Origin: Cytophagales bacterium
GTDB lineage: Bacteria; Bacteroidota; Bacteroidia; Cytophagales; Thermoflexibacteraceae
Direction of reading: 5' to 3'
NCBI GenBank assembly: GCA_013299115.1
Contig: JAAFKA010000009.1
Coordinates: 124,001 to 188,000, forward strand
DNA: 64,000 bases
In this document: piece after piece, positions 1-8,973 of the stretch
Position numbering within the stretch: position 1 is the first letter of the stretch
How the letters are laid out: each line of letters starts with the position of its first letter
Position numbers and translations under genes: made by a program
The notes under the pieces: model-generated
What the model was told of the DNA's origin: nothing
Seen by the model: only the letters and a program-made list of their open reading frames with translations
Databases searched by the model: none

Positions 1-206
1 CCAAAATACGCAAAAAAAGAGGATAAGATACAGTAAAAAAATAAGATAACAATTTTTTAACAAAATTATAATCGTTAGGCAGTACGAACTAAGGATTAGA
101 TATAAAATATTATATAGGAGATATGAAATTAAATTTTGCTTATCAGTTAGTTAATTTCATATTTTTGTATATCATATTTGTTCCTAAGCAACTTACACTA
201 CTTACA
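1..206. other. Left-edge non-coding stretch
   Basis: No open reading frame with coding character is seen. A 12-bp inverted repeat (arms 121-132 and 151-162) followed on the plus strand by a T-rich run could end transcription of the leftward small secreted protein gene that stops at 207, but on that strand it lacks a clear T tract. Nothing else is recognised. Confidence 0.4.
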
Positions 207-488
207 TTACTTACATAGCTTAATAACTTTGCCATCATCTTCGGCTTTGAGGGTATAAACAGCACTTTTGTTTACTTTAATGGCTGTTTCTTTTCTGAGC
301 CGAAATTTGCTTTTGATACCATTTTCCATACTTGTATGCAAGGAATTGTTGATAAGTTCGACAGACAATTCTATTTTTTTGCCACAATTATTGTGAATTT
401 CTACTACTACACTTTCCTCTAATTGTCGGGAAAAGGCAGGCGAAACAAGCAAAACAGAAACGGATAAGAGAAGTAATAAATTTTTCAT
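207..488 (-). CDS. Small secreted protein of unknown function
   Basis: The protein has 93 residues. The first 20 residues form a clear Sec signal peptide (MKN, a leucine-rich core, then SPAFS before the cleavage region). The mature part is about 70 residues, basic and probably beta-rich, with only two cysteines (one early in NNCGKK, one as the penultimate residue), so a single disulfide closing the fold is plausible. No family is recognised. It is likely periplasmic or surface-exposed. It has its own Bacteroidota-type promoter just upstream and is not in an operon with the Uma2-like gene, which ends 73 bp further upstream. Confidence 0.7.
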   Translation of the reverse strand: MKNLLLLLSVSVLLVSPAFSRQLEESVVVEIHNNCGKKIELSVELINNSLHTSMENGIKSKFRLRKETAIKVNKSAVYTLKAEDDGKVIKLCK

Positions 489-505
489 TTTGGTTTGGTT
501 TTAAT

Positions 506-536
506 CAAAAATATACAAAAAATAAACCAAAACAAA
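506..536 (-). promoter_or_regulatory. Promoter of the small secreted protein gene
   Basis: On the minus strand a -7 box TATTTTTG (506-513) is preceded by TTTG (533-536) with a 19-nt spacer. This fits the Bacteroidota primary sigma consensus TTG-N19..21-TAnnTTTG. Transcription would begin a few bases before the start codon at 488. Confidence 0.6.
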
Positions 537-561
537 ATTAAAACCAAACTAAAAATTTCCT

Positions 562-1215
562 TTACTCCAACCCCTCAAATAATTCTGCCAAAATAATTTC
601 AAATCCAACTAAAATATCTTCGCCAGAAAGAGGTTGGTCGAAAGGAATAATGGTAGTGGGTTGTTGCGGTTTATAGACATGAGTGGTTTGCTGGGCAGGA
701 ATTATCAACCAGCCTAATTGTACGCCTTGTGTGAGGTAATATTGCATTTTGTTTTGGGCATCTTTCAAACTATCATAAGTAGATACCAACTCTACGGCTA
801 ATTTGGGAACTACCAAAATAAAACTTTTCATCGGCTGTCCCTTCAATTCCTCTTTGAGTAAATAGGAAATATCGGGCATTTTTACACTGTCGTCTTCAAA
901 ACGGTAAGTACCGCCACTGTCAAGAATCTCACCTTTTGATTGGTTTTGTGTTTTATTCCAAAAAAATATTTCGCCTAATAAACGGCTTAGTTTAGTTTGA
1001 TTGTCAAAATGATTTCCCATTGTAATAGTTAGTTGTTGAGTGCCAATTCTTTCAAAACGCAAAGTAGGGTGTTTTTTTGCTAATTTTATCAGTTGGTCGT
1101 CTGTGATGCCACCCCACGCCGAACAGTCTAAGGTCAGTGTACCATAGAGCAAAGGCAAGTCGTCTGTTGGCTTGGCTTGAATAGTAGGCACAAAAGCTGT
1201 TTCTGTGTTTAGCAT
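562..1215 (-). CDS. Uma2-family (DUF820) putative PD-(D/E)XK nuclease
   Basis: The protein has 217 residues and the order of motifs of the Uma2/DUF820 family: a polar N-terminal half (LRFERIGT, then a helix), a conserved acidic PDISYL near residue 115, the core strand LAVELVST with the catalytic-type Glu, then K..YY..GV and the strand LGWLIIP followed by VYKP. These D...E-x-V...K elements are the restriction-endonuclease-like active site of the family. The family is very abundant in cyanobacteria and Bacteroidota; cellular targets are largely unknown, and many copies are probably selfish or defence-related. It stands alone, with palindromic repeats in the upstream gap. Family assignment is firm, function is not. 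Confidence 0.75.
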   Translation of the reverse strand: MLNTETAFVPTIQAKPTDDLPLLYGTLTLDCSAWGGITDDQLIKLAKKHPTLRFERIGTQQLTITMGNHFDNQTKLSRLLGEIFFWNKTQNQSKGEILDSGGTYRFEDDSVKMPDISYLLKEELKGQPMKSFILVVPKLAVELVSTYDSLKDAQNKMQYYLTQGVQLGWLIIPAQQTTHVYKPQQPTTIIPFDQPLSGEDILVGFEIILAELFEGLE

Positions 1216-1295
1216 TTTAGTTAGTGATTAGTTATTAATCTTGGAATCATTAATTTTTGGCGTGTATAGCAACGCAAGTCATTTGCAATGGTGTT

Positions 1296-1360
1296 AGCAC
1301 TAACATTTTTTTGAGTAATGTTAGTGCTGAACATTAATCACACGCTAAAGCGTATGCTAC
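1296..1360. repeat. REP-like palindromes (families A and B) upstream of pfkA end
   Basis: A 12-bp perfect inverted repeat (arms 1296-1307 and 1317-1328, core TAACATT/AATGTTA) is followed at 1342-1360 by a short palindrome (ACGCTAAAGCGT followed by ATGCTAC). The first matches the palindromes at 28067-28150 and 50185-50215. The second matches the GTAGCATA..CTTTAG family at 28688, 38213, 62881 and 63298. It sits between a converging gene end and a gene start, so it may also act as a terminator. Confidence 0.7.
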
Positions 1361-1363
1361 ATT

Positions 1364-2335
1364 TTACACACTCAAAATATGCACCAACCGCATTAAGTCT
1401 TCGTTGATATGTTTCTTTTTGCGGATAGTATCGCCAAAAGGTGTATAAGTGAGTTGGTTGTTTACCATACCTGCCATCACGTTGGTTAGGTTATTGAGCA
1501 AACCCTCTACTGCACCCAGCCCCAAACGACTGCCCAATGTACGGTCATAACCCGAAGGAGAACCGCCACGTTGAATATGCCCCAACGTAGTAACTCGAAT
1601 ATCTAAGTGTTTGAGTTTGTTTTTTACCAAACGTGCAATGCTGTTGGCGTTGCCTATCTCCTCGCCTTCGGCTACTACAATGATAGACGAAGTTTTAGAC
1701 CTGTTGAAACCCTCGCGCAAGGTGTGAATCACGTTGTCTATGCTGTCGTCCCTTTCTGGAATCAGCACCAATTCTGCCCCGCCGCCAATGCCACATTCCA
1801 TTGCAATATAGCCCGAATCTCGTCCCATTACCTCCACAAAAAATACCCTGTCGTGTGAGTCTGCCGTATCTCTGATTTTGTCTAAGGCTTCCAAAGCTGT
1901 GTTTACGGCTGTGTCGAAACCCAGCGTATAGTCTGTGCCGTACAAATCATTGTCAATGGTACCAGGTACACCCACAATGGGAATACCAAACTCGGCATGA
2001 AACAACTCTGCCCCAGTGAAAGTACCATTGCCGCCAATGGCTACTAAACCTTCTATTCCGTGTTTTTGCAACTGTTCGTAGGCTTTTGCCCTGCCCTCTT
2101 TGGTTTTAAACTCTTCGCTGCGGGCAGATTTCAGAATAGTACCGCCGCGTTGAATAATATTACTAACCGAATGGGAGGTAAGCTCTTTGATGTCGCCACT
2201 TATCATGCCGTTGTATCCTCTCAATATGCCATAGACTTGCAATTTATGGTAAATGCAACTCCGAACTACGGCACGAATACAGGCATTCATGCCCGGTGCA
2301 TCGCCACCTGATGTGAATACGCCAATTTTTTTCAT
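1364..2335 (-). CDS. pfkA: ATP-dependent 6-phosphofructokinase
   Basis: The enzyme phosphorylates fructose 6-phosphate in glycolysis; 323 residues is the normal length for a bacterial PfkA. Visible signatures are the ATP-binding GGDAPGMNA (10-18), PGTIDND with the catalytic Asp, EVMGRDSGYIA for the sugar phosphate and GHIQRGGSPS near the C-terminus. The Gly at the position that distinguishes ATP from pyrophosphate users is kept. Oddly, the Mg-binding Asp of the IGGDG motif is Asn here (IGGNGTF, residue 103, same number as in E. coli PfkA). It is monocistronic, transcribed leftward and probably cytosolic. Confidence 0.9.
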   Translation of the reverse strand: MKKIGVFTSGGDAPGMNACIRAVVRSCIYHKLQVYGILRGYNGMISGDIKELTSHSVSNIIQRGGTILKSARSEEFKTKEGRAKAYEQLQKHGIEGLVAIGGNGTFTGAELFHAEFGIPIVGVPGTIDNDLYGTDYTLGFDTAVNTALEALDKIRDTADSHDRVFFVEVMGRDSGYIAMECGIGGGAELVLIPERDDSIDNVIHTLREGFNRSKTSSIIVVAEGEEIGNANSIARLVKNKLKHLDIRVTTLGHIQRGGSPSGYDRTLGSRLGLGAVEGLLNNLTNVMAGMVNNQLTYTPFGDTIRKKKHINEDLMRLVHILSV

Positions 2336-2526
2336 TTCTCTTGTTGGTTTGTTACTCGATTACTTGTATTTGTAAACATAGTAAAACATTTGAAAAATGT
2401 AGCACAAAATTGGTATCTTTTTCAAAAAAAGGTAATGCCAATGTTGCTGTTTTAGTATCTCTATAGGATAAAATATCAGATAGACTATATTTTGCTACCA
2501 ATATACAACCCATAGTAGAACAAAAT

Positions 2527-4410
2527 TTACTTCACCTCCCACACATTATTACTCAAATCGTGGTCGGGTGTGTAGATAGAATTGACAACTACGGATTTCA
2601 CTTTTTTTGCAAATTTCTTGTCCATCACAAACTCTTTTTTGCCGTCTTTCCACACCGCAGCCGACTCGTAAAAGTGTTCTTTTTTGCCATCTTCCAATTC
2701 TATTACCAAATTGATAGGCACAGGCAAAGCACCTTTTCGTTCTATCACCACCTTGCCGTTGGCATCTGCCGACTGAATAGCCAAATCGGGTACGCCAATC
2801 TCAAAAAACCAAGGTCGCCAAAACCAACCCAAATCTTGTTTGGCTACCTCATTGAAGGTAAAGAAAAAATCGTAAGGCATGGGGTGTTTGCCATTCCAAC
2901 GCCGCATATATTCTTTGAGTGCCTTTTTAAATACTTCATCTCCCAACAATTCACGCAACAAAACATAAGCAGTGCCAGGTCTGTAATACGAACAAATGCC
3001 GTAGGTAAACCCTGTTTGTTGGTGCGAAGGCACCATCATGGGCATTTCGGCTTCTTTGCCAGAGGAGAAAGCATAGTTTTGGATATTGTCCATTTTGGCA
3101 TCAGATTCGGGGGCAAGTCGCATTTGAACTTCCATTGGCAAAAACTGGGCAAAACCTTCGTCCATAAAAGCATATTTTCTTTCGTTTATGCCCATATAAA
3201 ACGGAAAATAGGTGTGGGCTATTTCGTGAGAAGTTACAAAAACTACATCAGAACGGGGACTGGTGCTGCCATCGTTTACCATCATCGGGAACTCCATGCC
3301 ACCTGTGCCGTTGAATACGGTGAGGTTTGGGTAAGGAAAAGGTACACCGGGCATTTCTTTGGAAAGAAACTCCACACTTCGCAAGCCAATTTCGGCTACT
3401 TCGTAAAAATCTTTTGATTGGGCTTTGTAAGCCGACCCCACTACCACTCTACGCCCATTGTCTTCGACTACTACGCTGCCTGCGTCCCAGAGGTAAGTAT
3501 TGGAGGTAGCCCATGCAAAATCTGGCACATAGTCTGCCTTAAATTTGTAGGTTAGTTGGTCTTTTTGTTTGGTAATGTTGCCGTCTTTTTGGTCTTGTTT
3601 GGTAACAATATTTACAACCTTATCAGAAGTCAAAGCCTGTTTATAGCGTTGCAAAAACTTGTCGTTTAGCACCTCATCGGGATTTTGAAATACGCCTGTT
3701 GCCCATAGCAAAAAGTTTTTTGGTACAGTCAATTCCACATCAAAGTTGCCAAAGTCGTTATAAAATTCGGTTGTGCCTGTATAATTGAGCAAATCCCAAC
3801 CACTAATGTCGTCATAAACAGCTAGTTGCGGATACCAATACGCCACAAAATAGTTGTTGTCGCCAAAAATACCTGTTCTGCCATCAGAGCCTTTGGGTAC
3901 TTGGTAAGCCCAATCAATGGCAATGTCTATCTTGGTTTTTGGCGTAAGTTTGCGAGGCAAAGGCACATAAAGGTTTGTGCCTTTTCTCCGCAATTTTTGG
4001 CTGTCGTAAACTTGCCCTTCTATACTAATTTTTTTGATTTCCACGCCATCGTGCATATCCTCAATGGCTATTTCAGCATCACGCAAGTTGTTTTTTTTAT
4101 AACGGTCTTGATACAATCGAATGACAACAAAGCTCAACGTATCGGGGCTGTTGTTGGCATAGCTAATCACCTCCTCACCTGTCAAAATTCGAGTGGTTGG
4201 GTTCAGCAAAGCCTTGATTTTGTAGTCCGACCTGTTCTGCCAATAACCTGCTGGCACTTCACCGTTGCGTTGGCGGGTTTGCTTTTTGTAAGCCTCTCTA
4301 ATTTCGGAGGTAACATACAAGTCGTTTTGGGCATGAGCCATTGGAACTAACCCCAACAAACAAGTAGTGATTCCAAAGGTAGCAAAAATTCTTTTTAGGT
4401 GTTTTTTCAT
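2527..4410 (-). CDS. Secreted M1-family zinc metallopeptidase
   Basis: The start at 4410 gives MKKHLKRIFATFG..., a clean signal peptide ending AHAQ; upstream in-frame codons would add an implausible polar extension. The protein has 627 residues. The N-terminal beta domain (about 60-300) precedes a gluzincin catalytic domain with H395-E-I-A-H399 and the third zinc ligand E418 in AFMDEGF. The GAMEN substrate motif is replaced by GGMEFP, as in many Bacteroidota M1 members. It probably cleaves N-terminal residues of peptides in the periplasm or at the surface. It is a single gene, divergent from the permease gene at 4607, with about 200 bp between them. Confidence 0.88.
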   Translation of the reverse strand: MKKHLKRIFATFGITTCLLGLVPMAHAQNDLYVTSEIREAYKKQTRQRNGEVPAGYWQNRSDYKIKALLNPTTRILTGEEVISYANNSPDTLSFVVIRLYQDRYKKNNLRDAEIAIEDMHDGVEIKKISIEGQVYDSQKLRRKGTNLYVPLPRKLTPKTKIDIAIDWAYQVPKGSDGRTGIFGDNNYFVAYWYPQLAVYDDISGWDLLNYTGTTEFYNDFGNFDVELTVPKNFLLWATGVFQNPDEVLNDKFLQRYKQALTSDKVVNIVTKQDQKDGNITKQKDQLTYKFKADYVPDFAWATSNTYLWDAGSVVVEDNGRRVVVGSAYKAQSKDFYEVAEIGLRSVEFLSKEMPGVPFPYPNLTVFNGTGGMEFPMMVNDGSTSPRSDVVFVTSHEIAHTYFPFYMGINERKYAFMDEGFAQFLPMEVQMRLAPESDAKMDNIQNYAFSSGKEAEMPMMVPSHQQTGFTYGICSYYRPGTAYVLLRELLGDEVFKKALKEYMRRWNGKHPMPYDFFFTFNEVAKQDLGWFWRPWFFEIGVPDLAIQSADANGKVVIERKGALPVPINLVIELEDGKKEHFYESAAVWKDGKKEFVMDKKFAKKVKSVVVNSIYTPDHDLSNNVWEVK

Positions 4411-4606
4411 CTGTTTTATAAAGAAATTTTTATTAAGTAAAGTGTAACGCAATTTACTATTTGGTGTTTGCAAATAAGGTAAAAAAAGTAAATTATTTTG
4501 ATAAAAATTGTTACCTAAAAATATAAATCTCAAAAAACTTTACAAAAAGGCAAACATTATTAAATTTGGGCAAAAATAGAAACCAACCACTTTGTAATCC
4601 AAACTT

Positions 4607-5977
4607 ATGACGGAGCAAGGCAAGCAGACTACCTATAAATCACCTTCTTATTATGTCCGCCAGAGGTTATTTCGCAACAAACCAGCACTGTTTGGCTTTG
4701 TGGTGATTGGTATTGCTATGCTTATTGCACTGTTGGGCTATACAATTATGCCCGACAAGACCCCAAACGCCAAAAATGGGTCGGTAGAAATTCAACGCAA
4801 GCCGCCATTTTCCAAATTTACCTTGTTGAAAGTAGCCAAAGAAACCGAAGTAGAAAAGGTAAGTTTTTTGTGGGGACTCCTCATGGGGCAGGAAATAGAC
4901 CACTCCGAAATTCCCGTAGAAAGATATTTTATTTACAAAGATAAGTTGGTTTATCAGGTGTATGGCGAGGCAGAAATGTATGCAAGTCGCCAAAAGCAAA
5001 AAGACAAAGCAAAAGACAAGCAAAACGACAAAATGAGGGAAAGAGAGGAGCAAAGGGAAAAATTGAGGCAAAAATCGAGCAAAACAAGGGATACAATCAA
5101 TATAGACACTATTCCGTTAGTCAATGTAGTGCGAAAAGTATTTAGTTCGGAGTCAGCCAAATTAGACAGCACAGGCAAATCCTCAAAATTGGAAGGGGAA
5201 CAAGTGATTTATATAGACGAAAAAGAAAATATCCAAACCGTAGCCTTAGCCACTTTGGTACAAGCATTTCACGAGCAGCACGTTATTCATCGGACTTATT
5301 ATTTAGGAACAGACAAAGCAGGCAGAGATTTGTTGAGTCGTTTGCTCTTTGGCACACGCATTTCGTTGGGCATAGGCTTTGTTTCTTTGCTCATTTCGCT
5401 GTTTGTCGGCATTATTTTGGGGGCTATTGGCGGTTTTTTTGGTGGCGTGGTCGATAGCTTTGTGATGTGGCTCATGACCGTAGTTTGGTCTATACCGAGC
5501 ATTATGTTAGTCATTGCTATTAGTTTAGCCTTGCAAAGCAAAGGCGTATGGGTAGCTTTTGTTGCCGTAGGGCTAACGATGTGGGTCGACATTGCCAGAG
5601 TAGTGCGTGGCGAAATTATGACTATCAAGCAAAAATTGTTTGTCGAGGCAGCAAGGGCTTTTGGTTTGACCAACTGGCGAATTATTTTTAGGCATATCTT
5701 GCCCAATATGTTAGGCTCTTTAATTGTGATTTCTTCCTCCAATTTTGCGTCTGCCATTTTGGTCGAAGCTGGTTTAAGTTTCTTAGGCTTAGGCGTGCAA
5801 CCTCCCATGCCTTCGTGGGGAATGATGGTCAATGACGGCTTTCACACCATAGGCACAGAAAACAGTTGGTATTTAATCGTATTTCCCAGCATTGCCATCA
5901 GTCTGTTGGTACTTGCTTTCAACTTAGTGGGCAATGGTTTGCGTGATGCCTACGACCCAAAAACTCAACTCCGCTAA
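4607..5977 (+). CDS. ABC transporter permease, oligopeptide/dipeptide (OppC/DppC) type
   Basis: The protein has 456 residues. A short cytoplasmic N-terminus (KSPSYYVRQRLFRNKPALFG) leads to a first transmembrane helix (about 28-50), followed by a very long loop and then five more helices in the BPD_transp_1 domain from about residue 245. The coupling-helix EAA motif is present as EAARAFGLTNWRIIFRHILPN. It would form half of the membrane channel of an oligopeptide importer, with the partner permease and ATPases encoded elsewhere. The loop at about 120-175 is a highly charged lysine/glutamate stretch not usual for the family. The stop codon is one base before folA. Confidence 0.85.
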   Translation: MTEQGKQTTYKSPSYYVRQRLFRNKPALFGFVVIGIAMLIALLGYTIMPDKTPNAKNGSVEIQRKPPFSKFTLLKVAKETEVEKVSFLWGLLMGQEIDHSEIPVERYFIYKDKLVYQVYGEAEMYASRQKQKDKAKDKQNDKMREREEQREKLRQKSSKTRDTINIDTIPLVNVVRKVFSSESAKLDSTGKSSKLEGEQVIYIDEKENIQTVALATLVQAFHEQHVIHRTYYLGTDKAGRDLLSRLLFGTRISLGIGFVSLLISLFVGIILGAIGGFFGGVVDSFVMWLMTVVWSIPSIMLVIAISLALQSKGVWVAFVAVGLTMWVDIARVVRGEIMTIKQKLFVEAARAFGLTNWRIIFRHILPNMLGSLIVISSSNFASAILVEAGLSFLGLGVQPPMPSWGMMVNDGFHTIGTENSWYLIVFPSIAISLLVLAFNLVGNGLRDAYDPKTQLR

Positions 5978-5978
5978 A

Positions 5979-6467
5979 ATGACCCTCTCTGCCCTTGTTG
6001 CCGTAGCCTCCAATGGCGTAATTGGCTACCAAAACCAACTACCTTGGCATTTGCCCGCCGATTTGCAATATTTTAAAAAACTAACCACCAACCACGCCTT
6101 GCTCATGGGTCGCAAGACCTACGAATCCATTGGCAGACCTTTGCCCAACCGACTCAACTTGGTGTGGAGTAGGCAAACAGATTGGCAAGCGGAGGGTTGT
6201 ATCAAAGTCAATGATTGGCAACAGGCTTGCGAAATTGCTACTGAAAAAGGCTATCAAGAGTTGTTTGTCATTGGTGGTGCAGAAGTTTATCGCCAATTAT
6301 TGCCCTCTTGTCAAAAATTATATCTCACAGAAGTAAAAGCCACGCCCACAGGTGATGCCACGCTACACATAGACCTTAGCAGTTGGCAGGAAATCAGCCG
6401 AACTTCGAGGGCAGCAGACGAAAAAAATCAATATGCAATGGAGTTTGTGGTGTTGCAAAGGAAATAA
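5979..6467 (+). CDS. folA: Dihydrofolate reductase
   Basis: The enzyme reduces dihydrofolate to tetrahydrofolate with NADPH. The chosen ATG lies one base after the permease stop codon and gives the canonical N-terminus MTLSALVAVASNGVIGYQNQ and a normal length of 163 residues. Signatures are LPWHLPADLQYFKKLT (substrate-binding acidic residue in the P-x-D helix), MGRKTYESIGRPLPNR (NADPH) and ELFVIGGAEVY. It appears translationally coupled to the permease gene. It faces the PLP-binding protein gene, whose stop is 16 bp away. Confidence 0.93.
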   Translation: MTLSALVAVASNGVIGYQNQLPWHLPADLQYFKKLTTNHALLMGRKTYESIGRPLPNRLNLVWSRQTDWQAEGCIKVNDWQQACEIATEKGYQELFVIGGAEVYRQLLPSCQKLYLTEVKATPTGDATLHIDLSSWQEISRTSRAADEKNQYAMEFVVLQRK

Positions 6468-6483
6468 AGTCTTTACTTTTGTT

Positions 6484-7143
6484 TTACCTTCCGCCAAAAA
6501 TAGCAGAGCCGACTCTTATTAGCGTACTTCCTTCGGCTATGGCTATGGCGTAGTCGCCACTCATGCCCATCGAAAGTTCCTGCCACTGCAAATTAGGTGC
6601 TTGGTAAGTATTTTTATAGTGTGCAAACAAAGTAGCCAACTCCTTAAATTCTTGTCTAATTTGGTTTTCGTCTGTCGTGTTGCTTGCCATGCCCATCAGC
6701 CCTTTGATACAGACGTTTTGCAAGTTTTGCAACACAACACTTGCAAATAATTCGGTGGCTTCCTCCTCGCTAAAACCAAATTTGGTTTCCTCCGTAGCTA
6801 TATGAATTTGCAACAAACAAGGCACTATTCGTTGGCATTTTTTGGCTTGTTTGTCTATTTCTTGCAAGAGTTTCAGGCTATCAACCGACTGTATCATTGC
6901 CACAAACGGGGCTATATACTTCACTTTGTTTGTTTGCAAATGCCCTATCATGTGCCACTGTATATCTTTGGGCAATGCCTCGTACTTTTCGGTCATTTCC
7001 TGCACCTTGTTCTCCCCAAAAATTCGCAACCCCGCCTGATATGCCTCCGCCAAGACCTCCACAGGTTTGGTTTTGGTAACAGCCACCAATTTTGTGGGGC
7101 TACCGTGCAAGGCTTGTTGTATTTTTTCTATAGCTTCTTTCAT
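6484..7143 (-). CDS. YggS/PROSC-family PLP homeostasis protein
   Basis: The protein has 219 residues, the usual length. It is a fold-type III PLP-binding single-domain protein. The PLP lysine lies in LVAVTKTKP near residue 22-26, followed by FGENKVQEM, WHMIGHLQTNK and SVDS, with MGMSGDYAIAIAEGSTLIRVGSAIFG forming the phosphate-binding end. It buffers free pyridoxal phosphate and affects amino-acid balance rather than catalysing a reaction. It is monocistronic and converges on folA. Confidence 0.92.
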   Translation of the reverse strand: MKEAIEKIQQALHGSPTKLVAVTKTKPVEVLAEAYQAGLRIFGENKVQEMTEKYEALPKDIQWHMIGHLQTNKVKYIAPFVAMIQSVDSLKLLQEIDKQAKKCQRIVPCLLQIHIATEETKFGFSEEEATELFASVVLQNLQNVCIKGLMGMASNTTDENQIRQEFKELATLFAHYKNTYQAPNLQWQELSMGMSGDYAIAIAEGSTLIRVGSAIFGGR

Positions 7144-7160
7144 CTGTATATTTCATAAGT

Positions 7161-7199
7161 TTTACGTTGGCAATGGTCGCAGACCTTGACAATCGTAAA
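7161..7199. repeat. Dispersed 39-bp element (family C)
   Basis: This 39-bp segment recurs exactly, in inverted orientation, at 53481-53519, and in degraded form at 42334-42367 and around 8045-8135. It is semi-palindromic around GGTCGCAGACC. A separate small hairpin (attcgcct/aggcgaat, 7245-7262) recurs at 48843-48860. All copies lie between genes. Confidence 0.75.
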
Positions 7200-7282
7200 G
7201 TTTTTTTGTACCAATTTCAATATTTTAGCTGCTTTCATCTGTATATTCGCCTTCAGGCGAATGTTTTGTATTTTAACAAAAA

Positions 7283-8023
7283 CTACTTCATCTGCTCATA
7301 CTCTTTTCTCCCCACTCTGTTTTCTATCAAAGTAATTTCTGGTCTTCCTACCACCACACCCATCGTTACGGCACACCTCACAAAATACTCTTGTCCTTTT
7401 TGCACGTTGATTGTAAGTTGCTCTTTGGTTTCCAATTCGCCAACAAACACCTGATTTCCGAACTTTTTGGTTTTATAGGCAAATTTCTCACCATTTCGCA
7501 CCCTACCAATGATAGAGTCTTTTTCAGTCTTGATTTTGTAGCCCAACAAAGCCCCAATAGGAAGGCTGGGTCTATAAAAGTAAATTACTGCAAAATCTGC
7601 ATCAGCAGGCAATTTCGACTTGTTTTCTTCTTCACGCAACTTTGCATATTTTGCCAAAATGTCCTCACTTATATTGAGATTGCGGTAAATTTTTGCCTTC
7701 ACACGATAGCAAGTGCTGCCCAAAGCATTAGGTTTTTTGACCTCCACTATTTTAATAATATTTGCTCCCGAACTTTTGGCAATCGTAGTGATTTCACTCA
7801 TTGCTTTGTCGTAACCGCAATCTGTTGATAAACCATTGTCCCCAACTTTCACATCTCCTATGAGTTCTGAATTGGCAGGCACGTCTTCATTTTGCTCCAA
7901 AATATAAATCTTAGTTCCTTCTGCTAATTTTGAATAACTTTGATTCAACAATTTAGACGACACACTCGGTGCGCAACTTACGGCTATTGCGACCAAAATT
8001 GATAGTAAAAATTTATTTTTCAT
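7283..8023 (-). CDS. Lipoprotein with a DUF2846-like C-terminal domain
   Basis: The protein has 246 residues with a lipoprotein signal (lipobox AVSC, Cys17). The middle part (about 30-110) contains paired cysteines in STDCGYDKA and GSTCYRVKA and a strand-helix-strand pattern (SGANIIKI) of the kind seen in small stress-response lipoprotein domains. The C-terminal half from about 140 (ADFAVIYFYRP..., then GYKIKTEKDSIIGRVRNGEKF) resembles DUF2846, a beta-sandwich domain of outer-membrane lipoproteins. Function is unknown. It is a single gene with repeat-containing DNA on both sides. Confidence 0.6.
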   Translation of the reverse strand: MKNKFLLSILVAIAVSCAPSVSSKLLNQSYSKLAEGTKIYILEQNEDVPANSELIGDVKVGDNGLSTDCGYDKAMSEITTIAKSSGANIIKIVEVKKPNALGSTCYRVKAKIYRNLNISEDILAKYAKLREEENKSKLPADADFAVIYFYRPSLPIGALLGYKIKTEKDSIIGRVRNGEKFAYKTKKFGNQVFVGELETKEQLTINVQKGQEYFVRCAVTMGVVVGRPEITLIENRVGRKEYEQMK

Positions 8024-8170
8024 TGTTTTTTTATTTACATCTTATTTTACGTTGGCAGTGGCTTTTTGCCCTGTCGATGGTTTTGTCATTCCGTTCAACC
8101 ATTGGCAAGGTCTATCGACCATTGCCAAGGTTTCACTATTGCCAAGTTTTCACTCAAACTAAGGTTTCAC

Positions 8171-8863
8171 TCATTTTACCTCCAATTTGAACCCTACGCC
8201 ATGCAAATTGACAATTTCGATTTTGGGGTCTTTTTGCAAATATTTTCTGATTTTAGAAATAAAAACGTCTAAACTTCTGCCTGAAAAGTAACTATCATTG
8301 CCCCAAATAGGTTGCAAAATATCTTCTCTTTTTAGCACTTTTCCTTTATTTAGGCAAAAAAGTTGCAAAACTTCTGCTTCTTTTTGGGTGAGTAGCAATT
8401 TTTCGTCTGCAAAAATTAAGGTTAAATTGGCATAATCAAACAAATATTGCCCAATGGCATAACCTTTTTCTTGTTGCGAAGTGCTGGGTTGCTTGCCTTT
8501 GGTGTGGCGGAGGCAAACCTCAATCCGCAGCACCAATTCCTCTATGCTAAAAGGTTTGGTCATGTAGTCGTCTGCACCTACTTTAAAACCTGCAATCTTG
8601 TCTTCTTTCATACCTTTGGCAGTCAAAAAAATGATAGGTATAATTTCATTTTGTTGGCGTATGCCTTCGGCAAGGCTGATTCCGTCTTTTTTGGGTAGCA
8701 TAATATCCAATACGCATACATCAAACGACTGCTGCAAAAAAGTCTGCCAAGCTATTTCGCCATCTTCGCAGTGGCATACCTCGTAACCATTGATTTCGAG
8801 ATTGTCTTTGATAACATAAGCCAGATTGGTGTCGTCTTCGACCAAAAGAATTTTTGCAGTCAT
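8171..8863 (-). CDS. OmpR/PhoB-type response regulator
   Basis: The start at 8863 gives MTAKILLVEDD, the standard receiver N-terminus; 230 residues. The receiver domain has the acidic pair in VEDD, phosphoacceptor Asp53 in VLDIMLP, Thr in FLTAKG and Lys in MTKPF. The DNA-binding winged helix covers about 125-230 (LTQKEAEVLQLFCLNKGKVLKREDIL, SGRSLDVFISKIRKYL). No histidine kinase is adjacent, so its partner is elsewhere; the TPR kinase at 17331-19343 is one candidate by exclusion only. It resembles RprY-like regulators of Bacteroidota. Confidence 0.87.
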   Translation of the reverse strand: MTAKILLVEDDTNLAYVIKDNLEINGYEVCHCEDGEIAWQTFLQQSFDVCVLDIMLPKKDGISLAEGIRQQNEIIPIIFLTAKGMKEDKIAGFKVGADDYMTKPFSIEELVLRIEVCLRHTKGKQPSTSQQEKGYAIGQYLFDYANLTLIFADEKLLLTQKEAEVLQLFCLNKGKVLKREDILQPIWGNDSYFSGRSLDVFISKIRKYLQKDPKIEIVNLHGVGFKLEVK

Positions 8864-8973
8864 ATTTTTTGGGTGCAAGTGTATGAAAATAAGCCTTGCT
8901 ATGCAAGTTCGTTAAAATGCAACAATATTACGTTATTCAAAAGTTTTTATTTTACTCAATACAAAACTACGTA

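Noticed and set aside
2060-2311. Opposite-strand reading frames within pfkA and other long genes
   Set aside because: They mirror the codon periodicity of the real gene on the other strand and have no start signals or family resemblance.
1364-2335. Pyrophosphate-dependent phosphofructokinase
   Set aside because: The Gly after residue 103 and the general length match ATP users; only Asp103 is changed.
8044-8140. A new repeat family near the response regulator gene
   Set aside because: The GTTGGCAGTGG and CCATTGGCAAGG units are best explained as degraded copies of the 39-bp family C element.
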